Source of the DNA: Candidatus Sericytochromatia bacterium
Lineage (GTDB): Bacteria > Cyanobacteriota > Sericytochromatia > JACMPN01
Direction: 5' to 3'
Assembly: GCA_014377495.1 (NCBI GenBank)
Contig: JACMPN010000122.1
Coordinates: forward strand, 1 to 20,263
DNA length: 20,263 nt
The position numbers were made by a program, and so were the translations under genes. This document shows, one piece after another, positions 7,382-14,556 of the stretch. Each line of letters begins with the position of its first letter. Within the stretch, counting starts at the first letter, position 1. The notes under the pieces were generated by a model, which did no database searches, was not told the DNA's origin, and saw only the letters and a list, made by a program, of their open reading frames with translations.

Positions 7382-8788
7382 TTACGGCTTGGGGGTGGTG
7401 GCCAGTTTCTTGACCTTCTTGGCGGCCCGCTTTTCCTCGGCCTCGCTGGCGGCATTGATGGTCGTGACGAGCATCGCCGCCGTCGTGCCGTTCGAGATCT
7501 GCCCGTGCACCTTGTGGGTCGCACTGGCCAGGTGCTGGTGCACCTTTTTCGGGGCCTTGACGCCACCCATGCCGACGGTGCCCTTGGCCACGTCCTTGAC
7601 CGTTGTGTTCTTGACGTTGGTGACGAAGTTGCCGGCGCCCTCTTTGATCTTGCCCCTGAGGCTGTTCGGACTGGTCAGGACCTCCTTCGCCGCCCCGGCT
7701 TTCATCGTGCCGGCGAAGGACGTCTTGATCGAGCCCTTGAGGGCCTTGCCGGCCATAGCCATAAAGACGACGTCCGGGAGCATGGCGCCGACGCTGTTGC
7801 CGATCCCGAAGCCGTCGCCCTTTTTGGCGGCGGCCCAGACGTCACTGAGGCCCTTCAGCACCGATTCGCTGCAGCCTTTCAGGAAGTAGGCGTTGACGGC
7901 GATGTTCACGCCGGGGATCTGCTCGGCGATGGCAAACCCGACCATCGTGCCGACGAAGGAGGCCATGTGGTCCTTGAGGGCGCCGACGATCTGACCCGCA
8001 TAGTCGGCCATCTTGCCGGCGATGCCGCTGACTAGGCCGGCGACGAAGCTGTCATCGCCGAACCGGGCCCGGGCGTTCGTTTCCAGGGTCTTCAGGGCCG
8101 TCTTCAGCTGGGCGGCGTCCGTGATGTTGGCAAAGGCACTGCCGATGTCGCCCGCCAGGCCACCCAACATCCGGCCGTATTGGGCCGGGCCGGAGACCCA
8201 GCCGCAGTCGAAATTCGCTCCGACAACGTCGACCTTGTCCAGTCCACCGCGGTCCCGGACGTTTTTGGCGATCATTTTGGCGCTGGCCAGCGGCGCCCCG
8301 TCGGCCACCATCAGCCGCTCGGACAAATTGCCGTCCGGCATCCGGTACTTGCCGAGCTCAGCCTTCGTCAATAGATTGTCATCCAGGGACGTTTCGAAAC
8401 GACTGTCCGAGGCATCGGAGTAGACGTTGTCCAGACCGGTATCAGGCAGTTGCAGGCGGCTGGGCAGGTGCGGGGCTGCCGCTGCGGGCGTCTTGGGAGA
8501 CAGTGTCGGGGCCGGCTTGGGCCGAGGCACTTCCGCCCTGAACGTGACCGAGATTTCCTGGAAGGCGGCCTTGCCGCCCGGCGGCCGGTGGATGCCCTGG
8601 TCCGTGATCGTGTGGGCTTCCTGATCACTGAAACCGGCGCTCTTGAGCTTCTTGACGGCCTCGTCACCCCTACTGGTGCCGACGAGGCTGTGCAGTTCCT
8701 TGGCCGTGATCTTGACGCCGCCATCGCCACTGGCCGCAGTCACCTGGCCGGCGAGCGTCTGGGGATCGGGGTGACGGGTGAGTTCCAA
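7382..8788 (-). CDS. Hypothetical protein, 468 residues, multi-segment, possible secreted or polymorphic-toxin-like
   Basis: I do not recognise this protein. It has no signal peptide. Residues 15-35 contain an EF-hand-like string (SGDGGVKITAKEL) and residues 134-145 a related one (SLDDNLLTKAEL). Both are degenerate. Residues 85-115 form a Pro/Ala-rich linker. A Gly-rich hydrophobic stretch (SFVGTMVGFAIAEQIPGV, about 277-294, continuing to about 303) could insert in a membrane or act as a Gly zipper. The last 90 residues are Lys-rich and end in EEKRAAKKVKKLATTPKP. The modular layout resembles effectors or polymorphic toxins, but I see no catalytic toxin domain and no immunity gene. The start is TTG at 8788, preceded by GAAAGG about 7 nt away; the first in-frame ATG is about 150 codons in. 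Codon use is GC3-rich like its neighbours. Function unknown. Confidence 0.8.
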   Translation of the reverse strand: MELTRHPDPQTLAGQVTAASGDGGVKITAKELHSLVGTSRGDEAVKKLKSAGFSDQEAHTITDQGIHRPPGGKAAFQEISVTFRAEVPRPKPAPTLSPKTPAAAAPHLPSRLQLPDTGLDNVYSDASDSRFETSLDDNLLTKAELGKYRMPDGNLSERLMVADGAPLASAKMIAKNVRDRGGLDKVDVVGANFDCGWVSGPAQYGRMLGGLAGDIGSAFANITDAAQLKTALKTLETNARARFGDDSFVAGLVSGIAGKMADYAGQIVGALKDHMASFVGTMVGFAIAEQIPGVNIAVNAYFLKGCSESVLKGLSDVWAAAKKGDGFGIGNSVGAMLPDVVFMAMAGKALKGSIKTSFAGTMKAGAAKEVLTSPNSLRGKIKEGAGNFVTNVKNTTVKDVAKGTVGMGGVKAPKKVHQHLASATHKVHGQISNGTTAAMLVTTINAASEAEEKRAAKKVKKLATTPKP

Positions 8789-8860
8789 GGAATTGCCTTT
8801 CTACAGGGCGCACCCATGCACTATACCCGGCTGGCCGCCCAAACTAACCGGCAATGGCAC

Positions 8861-8898
8861 GCCCCTTGGCCGATGGTCCCGGATCGCCAACAAGGGGC
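8861..8898. repeat. Inverted repeat, 8-bp arms with 22-nt loop, upstream of egtB
   Basis: GCCCCTTG (8861-8868) and CAAGGGGC (8891-8898) are perfect inverted arms separated by 22 nt. Extra internal pairing (GGC/GCC, CGAT/ATCG) is possible. It lies in the 337-bp divergent gap (8789-9125) between the 468-residue gene and egtB, which otherwise holds only short unsupported reading frames (for example 8778-9023 plus). It could be an operator or a leader RNA hairpin. Confidence 0.35.
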
Positions 8899-9125
8899 TC
8901 GGCCAGTCGATTCCGAGGAGAGCCAGCTCGACCGGCTGGTGGCCGCGTACCGGTTACATCTCCCGGCAATGGGACGACGCCCTGGACCGCCTGAAGGCCT
9001 CTGTCAAAGACGGGCCGATATGAGGCGACGCGGCCTGATCAACCGGGACTTCGGGCTGTGCGGACGCGCCAAGGCGGAGCACCACAATTGGCGGTACGGT
9101 CAGGCCCGGCGGGGAGGAAATGCCG

Positions 9126-10409
9126 ATGCCTGAACGACCGGCCGAGACATTCCAGAGGGTGCGAGCGCGGACGCACCGGCTGTTTTCCCTGATCCGGCCG
9201 GAGGCGTATTACGCCCGTCCGATCCCCTTGCGGCATCCCATCGTGTTTTATGCGGGCCACCTTGATGCGTTCAATTGGCAACTGCTGTTCGACGGGGCAC
9301 TCGGTCAGGCCAGCGTGCAGCCAACGTTCGATCGTTTGTTCGCCCGGGGTATCGATCCGGCTGACCGGACCGCCGTCGGTGCCGTGCCGGACTGGCCGTC
9401 CCGGGCCCAGGTGCAACGGTATGCGGGGGCCATCGAGCGCCGTTTCCGGCAGTACCTGCAGCCGGATTCGGGTGATTCACCCGGGTCCGATCAGCCGGGC
9501 GAGACGCTCATCCACCTGTTGCTGGAGCATGAGCTGATGCACCAGGAGACGCTGCTGTACCTGATCCACCAGCTGCCCCACGACCTCAAATGCCCGCCCG
9601 ACCACCTGCCGGCCCCCGATCTCTCGCCGGCCCCGCCACCATCAACCGTCACCGTTCCGGCCGGGTCCGCCCGCCTCGGCGCTGCGGCGGGCGAGTATCC
9701 GTTCGTCTGGGACAACGAGTTGCCCGGCCACGACGAGGCAGTACCGGCCTTCGCCATGGACGTCCACAACGTCACCAACGGGGAGTTTTTGGCTTTCGTT
9801 GAAACGGGCGGCTACCGGCGGCGTGAGTTCTGGACCGAAGCGACCTGGCACTGGCGCCAGACCGGGAACGTCTCCCACCCGACCTTCTGGCATCAACAAC
9901 ACGGTGAATGGTCCTTACGGGATTTGCTGACCGATCTGCCGCTTCCCATGTCGTGGCCCGTGTACGTCACTTATGCGGAAGCCGACGCCTACGCCCGGGC
10001 GGCCGGCAAACGGCTCCCTTCGGAAGCGGAATGGCACCGGGCCGCCTATGGTGACACCCAGACCCGGCGCTATCCCTGGGGTGACGCGGAATCAGGCCGC
10101 TGCGGCAACACGGATTTCCACCGGTGGTCGTGCACGCCCGTCGGCTCAAACGGGGCGGTGAGCCCCGTGGGGATCCACGACCTGGTCGGCAACGGCTGGG
10201 AGTGGACGGCGACCCCCTTCGCTCCCTTTGCAGGCTTCCGGGCCGATCCCCGTTACCCCGGCTATTCGGCGGATTTTTTCGACGGGCAGCATCTGCTGCT
10301 CAAAGGCGGCAGCTGCTTCACCGATCGCCGGCTGCTGCGCCGGTCGTTCCGCAACTGGTTCTACTGGCATTATCCCTACCATTACGCCACGTTCCGCACG
10401 GTGGCCTGA
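9126..10409 (+). CDS. egtB: Ergothioneine sulfoxide synthase, EgtB-type non-heme iron enzyme
   Basis: This 427-residue oxygenase is predicted to join hercynine to a thiol (cysteine or gamma-glutamylcysteine) with O2, forming the ergothioneine sulfoxide precursor. The N-terminal DinB-like domain supplies the iron site: His45 in FYAGHLDAFNW and the H-x3-H-x-E motif at His135/His139/Glu141 (EHELMHQET). The C-terminal FGE-sulfatase/C-type-lectin-like domain shows NVTNGEFLAFVETGGY (215-230), RLPSEAEWHRAAYG (296-309), VGNGWEWT (354-361) and LLLKGGS (390-396). The ATG at 9126 is chosen because GGGGAGG (9111-9117) is 8 nt away; the ATG at 9120 would leave only 2 nt. No egtA or egtC lies nearby, which fits a cysteine-using EgtB, by inference. 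Adjacent egtD argues against an ovothiol (OvoA) or selenoneine (SenA) role but does not exclude them. Confidence 0.9.
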   Translation: MPERPAETFQRVRARTHRLFSLIRPEAYYARPIPLRHPIVFYAGHLDAFNWQLLFDGALGQASVQPTFDRLFARGIDPADRTAVGAVPDWPSRAQVQRYAGAIERRFRQYLQPDSGDSPGSDQPGETLIHLLLEHELMHQETLLYLIHQLPHDLKCPPDHLPAPDLSPAPPPSTVTVPAGSARLGAAAGEYPFVWDNELPGHDEAVPAFAMDVHNVTNGEFLAFVETGGYRRREFWTEATWHWRQTGNVSHPTFWHQQHGEWSLRDLLTDLPLPMSWPVYVTYAEADAYARAAGKRLPSEAEWHRAAYGDTQTRRYPWGDAESGRCGNTDFHRWSCTPVGSNGAVSPVGIHDLVGNGWEWTATPFAPFAGFRADPRYPGYSADFFDGQHLLLKGGSCFTDRRLLRRSFRNWFYWHYPYHYATFRTVA

Positions 10410-11420
10410 TCACTCCCGCCGCAGGAGCAACAACCCGTACAGCCCGGCAGGATCGGTCCAGACCCGCACGGCGGCGAAGCCGAAGGTGCGGAGCCAGTCG
10501 GTCATCCGGGCCAGGCTGAACTTGCGGGAGATCTCCGTCCGGATGCTGTCGTCCCGCCGAAAGCGGAAATCCGTGGACAGGGCCGTGACCGTCACGGTTT
10601 GGGGGCCCCGGCTCACCAGGTGCATTTCGATCTGTCGGGCCGCCGCATTGTAGACGGCCCGATGTGCCCAGGCCGCCAGGTCGAAGTTCGCCCCGAATTC
10701 CCGGTTGAGCCGGCGCAGCATGTTCAGGTTGAAGGCAGCCGTCACCCCCGCGGCATCGTCGTATGCCCGGCGGATGCGCTCGACCGGCTTGCCCCCATGG
10801 TCACTCCGGTCGATCCCCAACAACAGGTGGCTGCCTGAGCCCATGCGGTTCGTCAGCCGGGTGAAAAAGGTGGCCTGTTCGTCGGGCCTGAAGTTGCCCA
10901 GCGAACTGCCGAGAAACAGCACGAGCGAGTCGGCCGCCCGGGGCAGCACGGCCAGTGCCTCGTCATAGTCTCCGGCGAGCCCCTGCACGCTCATGCCGGG
11001 ATAGGCCGTGATCAGCGCATCGGCGGTGTGGCGCAACATCGACTCGCTGATGTCGATCGGCATGTAGTGGCGGGGACCGAGCTTGTCCGGGTAGGCGTCA
11101 AACAGGAGGCGGGTCTTGGCCGAGGAGCCGCTGCCGAACTCGACGATCCGGTGTGGCCGGGCCAATGCCAGAACTTCTGCGGCATGAGCGGTCAAAAGGG
11201 CAGCCTCGGTCCGGGTCGGGTAGTACTCGGGCTGCCGGGTAATGGCTTCAAAGAGTTCTGAGCCGGTGTCGTCATAGAACAAGGCGGCAGGCAGCCATTT
11301 CTGAACCGTATCCCCCAGACCGCGGCGGATGGTCGCGATGAGGCGGGCCTGGTAACCCGGTCGGGCGACCGAGACGACGCGCCCCAAGGCTGCGCTCGTG
11401 GCAGGGCGGAGTTCGTCCAT
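10410..11420 (-). CDS. egtD: L-histidine N-alpha-methyltransferase (EgtD)
   Basis: This SAM-dependent methyltransferase (336 residues) trimethylates histidine to hercynine, the first step of ergothioneine synthesis. The Rossmann motif VEFGSGSSAKTRLLFDAY (93-110) is clear. GSSLGNFRPDE (171-181) matches the EgtD G-S-x-x-G-N loop, with Asn176 the likely histidine-binding Asn. IRTEISRKFS (293-302) carries the substrate-binding Glu297 and Ser299. FYDDTGSELFEAITRQPEYY (48-67) is also characteristic. The frame is open to a TTG at 11462, but the ATG at 11420 is preferred because GAGGAGG lies about 11 nt upstream. It converges with egtB: the two stop codons (10407-10409 and 10410-10412) touch with no spacer. 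EgtB would use the hercynine made here. Confidence 0.94.
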   Translation of the reverse strand: MDELRPATSAALGRVVSVARPGYQARLIATIRRGLGDTVQKWLPAALFYDDTGSELFEAITRQPEYYPTRTEAALLTAHAAEVLALARPHRIVEFGSGSSAKTRLLFDAYPDKLGPRHYMPIDISESMLRHTADALITAYPGMSVQGLAGDYDEALAVLPRAADSLVLFLGSSLGNFRPDEQATFFTRLTNRMGSGSHLLLGIDRSDHGGKPVERIRRAYDDAAGVTAAFNLNMLRRLNREFGANFDLAAWAHRAVYNAAARQIEMHLVSRGPQTVTVTALSTDFRFRRDDSIRTEISRKFSLARMTDWLRTFGFAAVRVWTDPAGLYGLLLLRRE

Positions 11421-11537
11421 CGTGGCGTGTGCCTCCTCGGACAGGGCCGCTGTCCGGGGCAAATCTAGCAGGTGGTCACCGTGTCGGCTTCAGCCATAGG
11501 ACCTAGTCACGACAGGCGGCGCATGTGTCCAACCCGG

Positions 11538-11577
11538 GGTGCTGCCACATGAAGGCCACCGGCGTCCCGGCAGCACC
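11538..11577. repeat. Inverted repeat, 9-bp arms with 22-nt loop, upstream of egtD
   Basis: GGTGCTGCC (11538-11546) and GGCAGCACC (11569-11577) are perfect 9-bp inverted arms separated by 22 nt. The site lies in the 225-bp gap between egtD and the small acidic gene, so it could act on either. No T-run follows. The loop length equals that of the inverted repeat upstream of egtB, although the arm sequences differ. Confidence 0.45.
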
Positions 11578-11645
11578 TGGTCCAACGATGAGGCGACAGC
11601 GCCGGGCCTGGGTGTACACAGTGCTCAGGACGAAAGGGGTGGGCG

Positions 11646-11879
11646 ATGAGCACGACAGACGGGATCGGCCCCGGCGAAGAAGGGACCGTCCAGGACCAGC
11701 CTGAAACCAGTGAGATCGGCTGGGACTTGGAGATGGGTCACATTGACGACGTGGGCGAAGGTGACGAGGACCTGACGGACATGATTGGTGAACCCAACCC
11801 TGGCCCGGCCAGTTTGGGCGACCGCAACGATCCGATCGAGCAGTATATCGACGACTGGCCCGGTGAAGAGGCCGCCTGA
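11646..11879 (+). CDS. Small, highly acidic hypothetical protein
   Basis: This 77-residue protein is not one I recognise. It contains 23 Asp/Glu residues, one Arg, one His and no Lys, so it should be strongly negative and probably largely disordered. It has two Trp and several Gly/Pro turns and no hydrophobic segment or signal peptide. The start MSTTDGIGPGEEG follows AAAGGGG about 6-7 nt upstream, a good ribosome site, and the reading frame ends cleanly before the next gap. It diverges from egtD. Candidate roles include a charge-mimic partner of a basic protein or a stress-related disordered protein; both are guesses. The antisense frame (11625-11897, minus) is less convincing. Confidence 0.55.
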   Translation: MSTTDGIGPGEEGTVQDQPETSEIGWDLEMGHIDDVGEGDEDLTDMIGEPNPGPASLGDRNDPIEQYIDDWPGEEAA

Positions 11880-11910
11880 CGTCGGGGCCGGAGACACTGC
11901 CTGTCTGTGG

Positions 11911-12207
11911 TCAGTCCGTCAACAGGGTCGCCACCGAATGGGCGACCCCGAGGCGCATCATCCTCGGCGCCCGGTGTGGTGCGTTGCTGGCGATCACCCC
12001 CATCGCCAGTCGGGGCGTGGCGGGTGCGAATTGGGCTGTCGCAGCCAGGCTGTGGGCGACGCCCGAGCTGATCTTGCCGTGGCGGGGCTGGGGAAAGCTG
12101 GCGAGCGCCTGCGTGATCCGCAGGCTCCGGGCTCCGGCAACGATCGACGTCCCGGTGGCAATGAGCGTCCCCCAGGCGACGGGCCGCTTCTGTAACGTCG
12201 CTCCCAA
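11911..12207 (-). CDS. Uncertain reading frame in an otherwise gene-poor stretch
   Basis: The stretch 11880-12450 has no confident gene. The best candidate is this 98-residue frame with high GC3 and alternating hydrophobic segments (GTLIATGTSIVAGARSLRI, then LGVAHSVATLLTD). It would start at TTG with no visible ribosome site. The frame stays open about 90 nt further upstream without any ATG, GTG or TTG, so it may be the 3' part of a decayed or frameshifted gene. A plus-strand frame (11984-12229) covers the same DNA. The evidence does not settle the strand, and no family is recognised. Confidence 0.25.
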   Translation of the reverse strand: MGATLQKRPVAWGTLIATGTSIVAGARSLRITQALASFPQPRHGKISSGVAHSLAATAQFAPATPRLAMGVIASNAPHRAPRMMRLGVAHSVATLLTD

Positions 12208-12339
12208 CGGGAGCCGTGGTGCTGCCTGACCGGCCTTGGCCTCAACCAGGGCAAGTCCTTCCGTGGCATTGGTCTGACCCTGCTGTCACCGTCCAAAACC
12301 GGGACCAACGGCTGGCGGCGCAAGGCCATACACCCGGGT

Positions 12340-12348
12340 TGCTATACT
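12340..12348 (+). promoter_or_regulatory. Extended -10 promoter element for the desaturase gene
   Basis: TGCTATACT is a TG-n-TATACT extended -10 element, with TATACT at 12343-12348 matching the consensus at 5 of 6 positions. There is no good -35 box, as is usual for extended -10 promoters. Transcription would start near 12355, leaving a leader of about 95 nt before the ATG at 12451. Confidence 0.4.
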
Positions 12349-12450
12349 CACAGGCAGAGGCTTTGTCGGGGCGCTGACACGGCCCTGGCAACCCGCACAC
12401 CCAGGCGTTGGCGCAGGCCGTCAGACAGCCCGACTGATTTGGACGGATGC

Positions 12451-13398
12451 ATGGAACCGACGGTGACCCTGGATGCGGCGCCCTCGCAGCTCGATCCGGC
12501 GAACCTGGGCCCCGTAGCCCTGCCGCCGGAATCCGAGATGGGCTGGCGCGAGACCTACGATTGGTCCAAGGTCATCCTCCTGCTGGGCACACCGATCCTG
12601 ACGGCCGTCCTGCTGGTTGTCCATCTGCGGCTGGAAGGGTGGCACCCGGAGCTCTGGGTGATCGCCATCGGCCTGCACTTCCTGGGTCAGCTCTCGATTA
12701 GCGCCGGTTATCACCGGCTGTACGCCCATCGGTCCTACAAGGCCCACCCCGCCGTCCAGGCGTGCTTTCTCTTTTTCGCCGCCTCGGCCATGCAGAACTC
12801 GGCCCTGAAATGGTGCAACGACCACCGGCGGCATCACGTCCACACGGATGAAAAGGAGGACCCCCATCCCGTCACCCGGGGGTTTTTCTACGTCCACATG
12901 GGGTGGGTGATGATGGTCGAAAAGAAACGCTATCGCAGCAACCTGGTCAAGGATCTGATGCAGAACCCACTGATCCAGTGGCAAAATCGCAATTACAAGA
13001 AGCTTTTCTATTTCCAGGTGCTGGTCCTGCCGGCAGCGATCGGCTGGCTGTGCGGAGCCCCCATCGGCGGCGTCGCCGTCGTCGGTCTGCTGAAGACCCT
13101 GGCCGTGCTCCACTCGACCTTCAGCGTCAACTCCGTGGCGCATATGTTCGGGGCCAGGCCCTATGCGGCGGGAATCAGCGCCCGGGACAATCCTTTGGTC
13201 GGCTTCGTCAGTTGTGGCGAGGGGTACCACAATTTTCACCACGTCTTCCCCAACGATTACCGGGCCGGCAACCGGCGACGGAACCTCGACGCCGCCAAGT
13301 GGGTAATCTGGACTCTGTCACAGCTGGGCCTGGCCTGGGACCTGCGCCGGGCGCGGGAGGCAGACGTGGCCAGGGCCCGAGCCACTGCGGTCCGGTAA
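12451..13398 (+). CDS. Delta-9-type fatty acid / acyl-CoA desaturase
   Basis: This 315-residue integral-membrane di-iron desaturase introduces a cis double bond into acyl chains, adjusting membrane fluidity. The histidine boxes are all present: HRLYAH (88-93), HRRHH (125-129) and HNFHH (260-264 in GEGYHNFHHVFPNDYRAGN), plus the NSVAH motif (227-231). Two hydrophobic pairs flank them (VILLLGTPILTAVLLVVHL, VLVLPAAIGWLCGAPIGGVA). The family is the acyl-CoA desaturase (SCD1/DesC-like) group, found in many aerobic bacteria. The ATG at 12451 is preferred; an in-frame TTG at 12439 would add four residues. The ribosome site is weak (GGACGG). A likely extended -10 promoter lies 100 bp upstream. It faces away from the egt genes and, with the DUF2177-DUF1295-DUF2878 operon further on, suggests a lipid-modification area. 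Confidence 0.93.
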   Translation: MEPTVTLDAAPSQLDPANLGPVALPPESEMGWRETYDWSKVILLLGTPILTAVLLVVHLRLEGWHPELWVIAIGLHFLGQLSISAGYHRLYAHRSYKAHPAVQACFLFFAASAMQNSALKWCNDHRRHHVHTDEKEDPHPVTRGFFYVHMGWVMMVEKKRYRSNLVKDLMQNPLIQWQNRNYKKLFYFQVLVLPAAIGWLCGAPIGGVAVVGLLKTLAVLHSTFSVNSVAHMFGARPYAAGISARDNPLVGFVSCGEGYHNFHHVFPNDYRAGNRRRNLDAAKWVIWTLSQLGLAWDLRRAREADVARARATAVR

Positions 13399-13399
13399 G

Positions 13400-13434
13400 G
13401 GGATCCTGCCCGGTTGTGACACTGGGATCCTGCC
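13400..13434 (+). repeat. Two 11-bp direct repeats after the desaturase gene
   Basis: GGGATCCTGCC occurs at 13400-13410 and again at 13424-13434, a 24-bp period, starting right after the desaturase stop codon (13396-13398). It may be a small duplication; no function is apparent. Confidence 0.6.
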
Positions 13435-13454
13435 AGAATTCAACCCCTAAGGTC

Positions 13455-13580
13455 GTGAGCGAGATCGATACAAGCAAACGTACCGATGGCATCCGGTCTG
13501 TCGGAATCACTTATCGACACGCCGAGATCGTGGCGAGAAAGAGAAACGACTTGGAGCGGGAACAGGTCGAAGGCGTCTGA
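13455..13580 (+). CDS. Possible 41-residue small protein
   Basis: This short GTG-started frame encodes a charged, helix-prone peptide that includes RSVGITYRHAEIVARKRNDL and ends EREQVEGV. TAAGG lies just upstream, but its spacing to the GTG is short. The base composition is less GC-rich than the flanks, which fits a foreign or decayed segment. The stop overlaps a hairpin (13578-13600). It may instead be the tail of a lost gene. No family is recognised. Confidence 0.25.
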   Translation: MSEIDTSKRTDGIRSVGITYRHAEIVARKRNDLEREQVEGV

Positions 13581-13600
13581 TCCCCGCCTGGCGGGAATCA
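13578..13600. terminator. Hairpin, possible terminator after the desaturase region
   Basis: TGAT-C-CCCGC-CTG-GCGGG-A-ATCA forms a 9-pair stem with one internal mismatch and a 3-nt loop. It starts on the stop codon of the 41-residue frame and lies between the desaturase and the convergent SDR gene. There is no T-run, so any termination would be weak. Confidence 0.4.
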
Positions 13601-13621
13601 GGGCCGGACGTCTCAGCCTTT

Positions 13622-13781
13622 AGAGACTATCTCAATCAACGATCGGTCGCCTGGCACCGCATGGCTGCGCCAGGACTACGTTACAGTTTCTCACCGGACT
13701 ACCCCGTACGCTTCGTCACTGTGCCTTGCCTGGCATTGCCCTACGGCTCCAGGCTCGGTCTCGTTGATTGAAATAGTCACT
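13622..13781. mobile_element. 160-bp fold-back element (REPIN/MITE-like) with nested palindromes
   Basis: The ends are 21-bp inverted repeats with 19 of 21 matches: AGAGACTATCTCAATCAACGA at 13622-13642, with its complement at 13761-13781. Six bases in from each end is a 26-bp arm with its own palindrome, GCCTGG..GCCAGG: 13649-13674 on the left, its mirror copy on the right. The two arms match each other without gaps at 19 of 26 positions. The whole is a long imperfect palindrome with 53-bp arms around a centre of about 54 bp. No transposase is present, so it would be a non-autonomous element mobilised in trans, or a REP doublet. Its right end overlaps the last 5 bp of the SDR gene. I see no second copy in this window. 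Confidence 0.65.
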
Positions 13782-14556
13782 TGGTCTCGGCGAGCATGCT
13801 GTCGGCGGACTTGCTGAGCTGATTCAAGATGAACTGCGGGGCGACCCTGCTCATCAGCTTCAGGGCGTTGGCCTGGCCGGGCCGGATCTCGAACCGGTCG
13901 TCGTTCATGCCCTTGATCGCTGTGTTGACCATCTCGACGACGCCCATCGCCTTCACGTCCTTCATGTCGTTCGGGTCAAACCCGTCGATCAGATTGGTTT
14001 CGGTCAACGGCGGCGCCAATTCGAACACTTTGACGTGGGTGTTCTTCAGTTGCACGCGCAGCGATTGCGTAAATGAATGCAGTCCGGCTTTGGTGGCGCA
14101 ATACACGGGCGAAATCGGCAGCGGCACAAACGCCAGGCCGGATGACACGTTCATGATCGCCGCAGCCTTGCGCGCTTTCAGGTGCGGCAGGAACTGTTTC
14201 GCCATGCGGATCGGACCGTTGAGGTTCGTCTCGATCTCCGCCGTGAGGTCTTCCAGGTCACAGCCCTCGTCATGCAGGTTGATCCGGCGCATGATCCCGG
14301 CATTGTTGATCAGGATGTTCAGTTCCGGGAATTCAGCGGTGACTTTTGCATACAGGGCCTGGATGGCCTGCGGATCACTCGCATCACTCTGCACGGTGTG
14401 CACCCCGGGGAGTTTGCCTTGAGCCGCCTCCAGCCTGGCCTGGTTGCGCCCGGTGATGATCACCGTGTTGCCCAGCTTGAGGAGTTGCGAGGCCAGCTCA
14501 AAGCCGATGCCGCTCGTGCCGCCCGTGATGAGGATCGTGTTGTCAGAAAGATTCAT
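13777..14556 (-). CDS. Short-chain dehydrogenase/reductase (SDR), DltE-like
   Basis: This 259-residue cytosolic NAD(P)-dependent oxidoreductase has a Rossmann dinucleotide motif TGGTSGIG (11-18), NNAG (84-87), a Ser-containing MNVSSG (135-140) and the catalytic YCATK (Tyr152, Lys156). The string TGGTSGIGFELASQLLKLGN followed by TVIITGRNQARLE resembles the DltE/YdfG-like group of classical SDRs; the substrate is unknown. The ATG at 14556 follows GAGG about 7 nt upstream. The gene uses more A/T-ending codons than its neighbours and may be horizontally acquired. Its last codon and TGA stop lie at the edge of the fold-back element (13622-13781), so the present C-terminus may have been set by insertion. 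The gap to the next gene (14557-14788) holds nothing recognisable. Confidence 0.9.
   Translation of the reverse strand: MNLSDNTILITGGTSGIGFELASQLLKLGNTVIITGRNQARLEAAQGKLPGVHTVQSDASDPQAIQALYAKVTAEFPELNILINNAGIMRRINLHDEGCDLEDLTAEIETNLNGPIRMAKQFLPHLKARKAAAIMNVSSGLAFVPLPISPVYCATKAGLHSFTQSLRVQLKNTHVKVFELAPPLTETNLIDGFDPNDMKDVKAMGVVEMVNTAIKGMNDDRFEIRPGQANALKLMSRVAPQFILNQLSKSADSMLAETK

Noticed and set aside
8778..9023. 81-residue plus frame ending in ISRQWDDALDRLKASVKDGP
   Set aside because: The C-terminal part looks superficially coding, but there is no ribosome site, the N-terminus is not protein-like, and it overlaps the start of the 468-residue gene. A gene remnant cannot be excluded.
12903..13580. 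225-residue plus frame overlapping the desaturase
   Set aside because: The part inside the desaturase is a frame shadow; only the last 41 codons, outside it, were kept as a low-confidence small gene.
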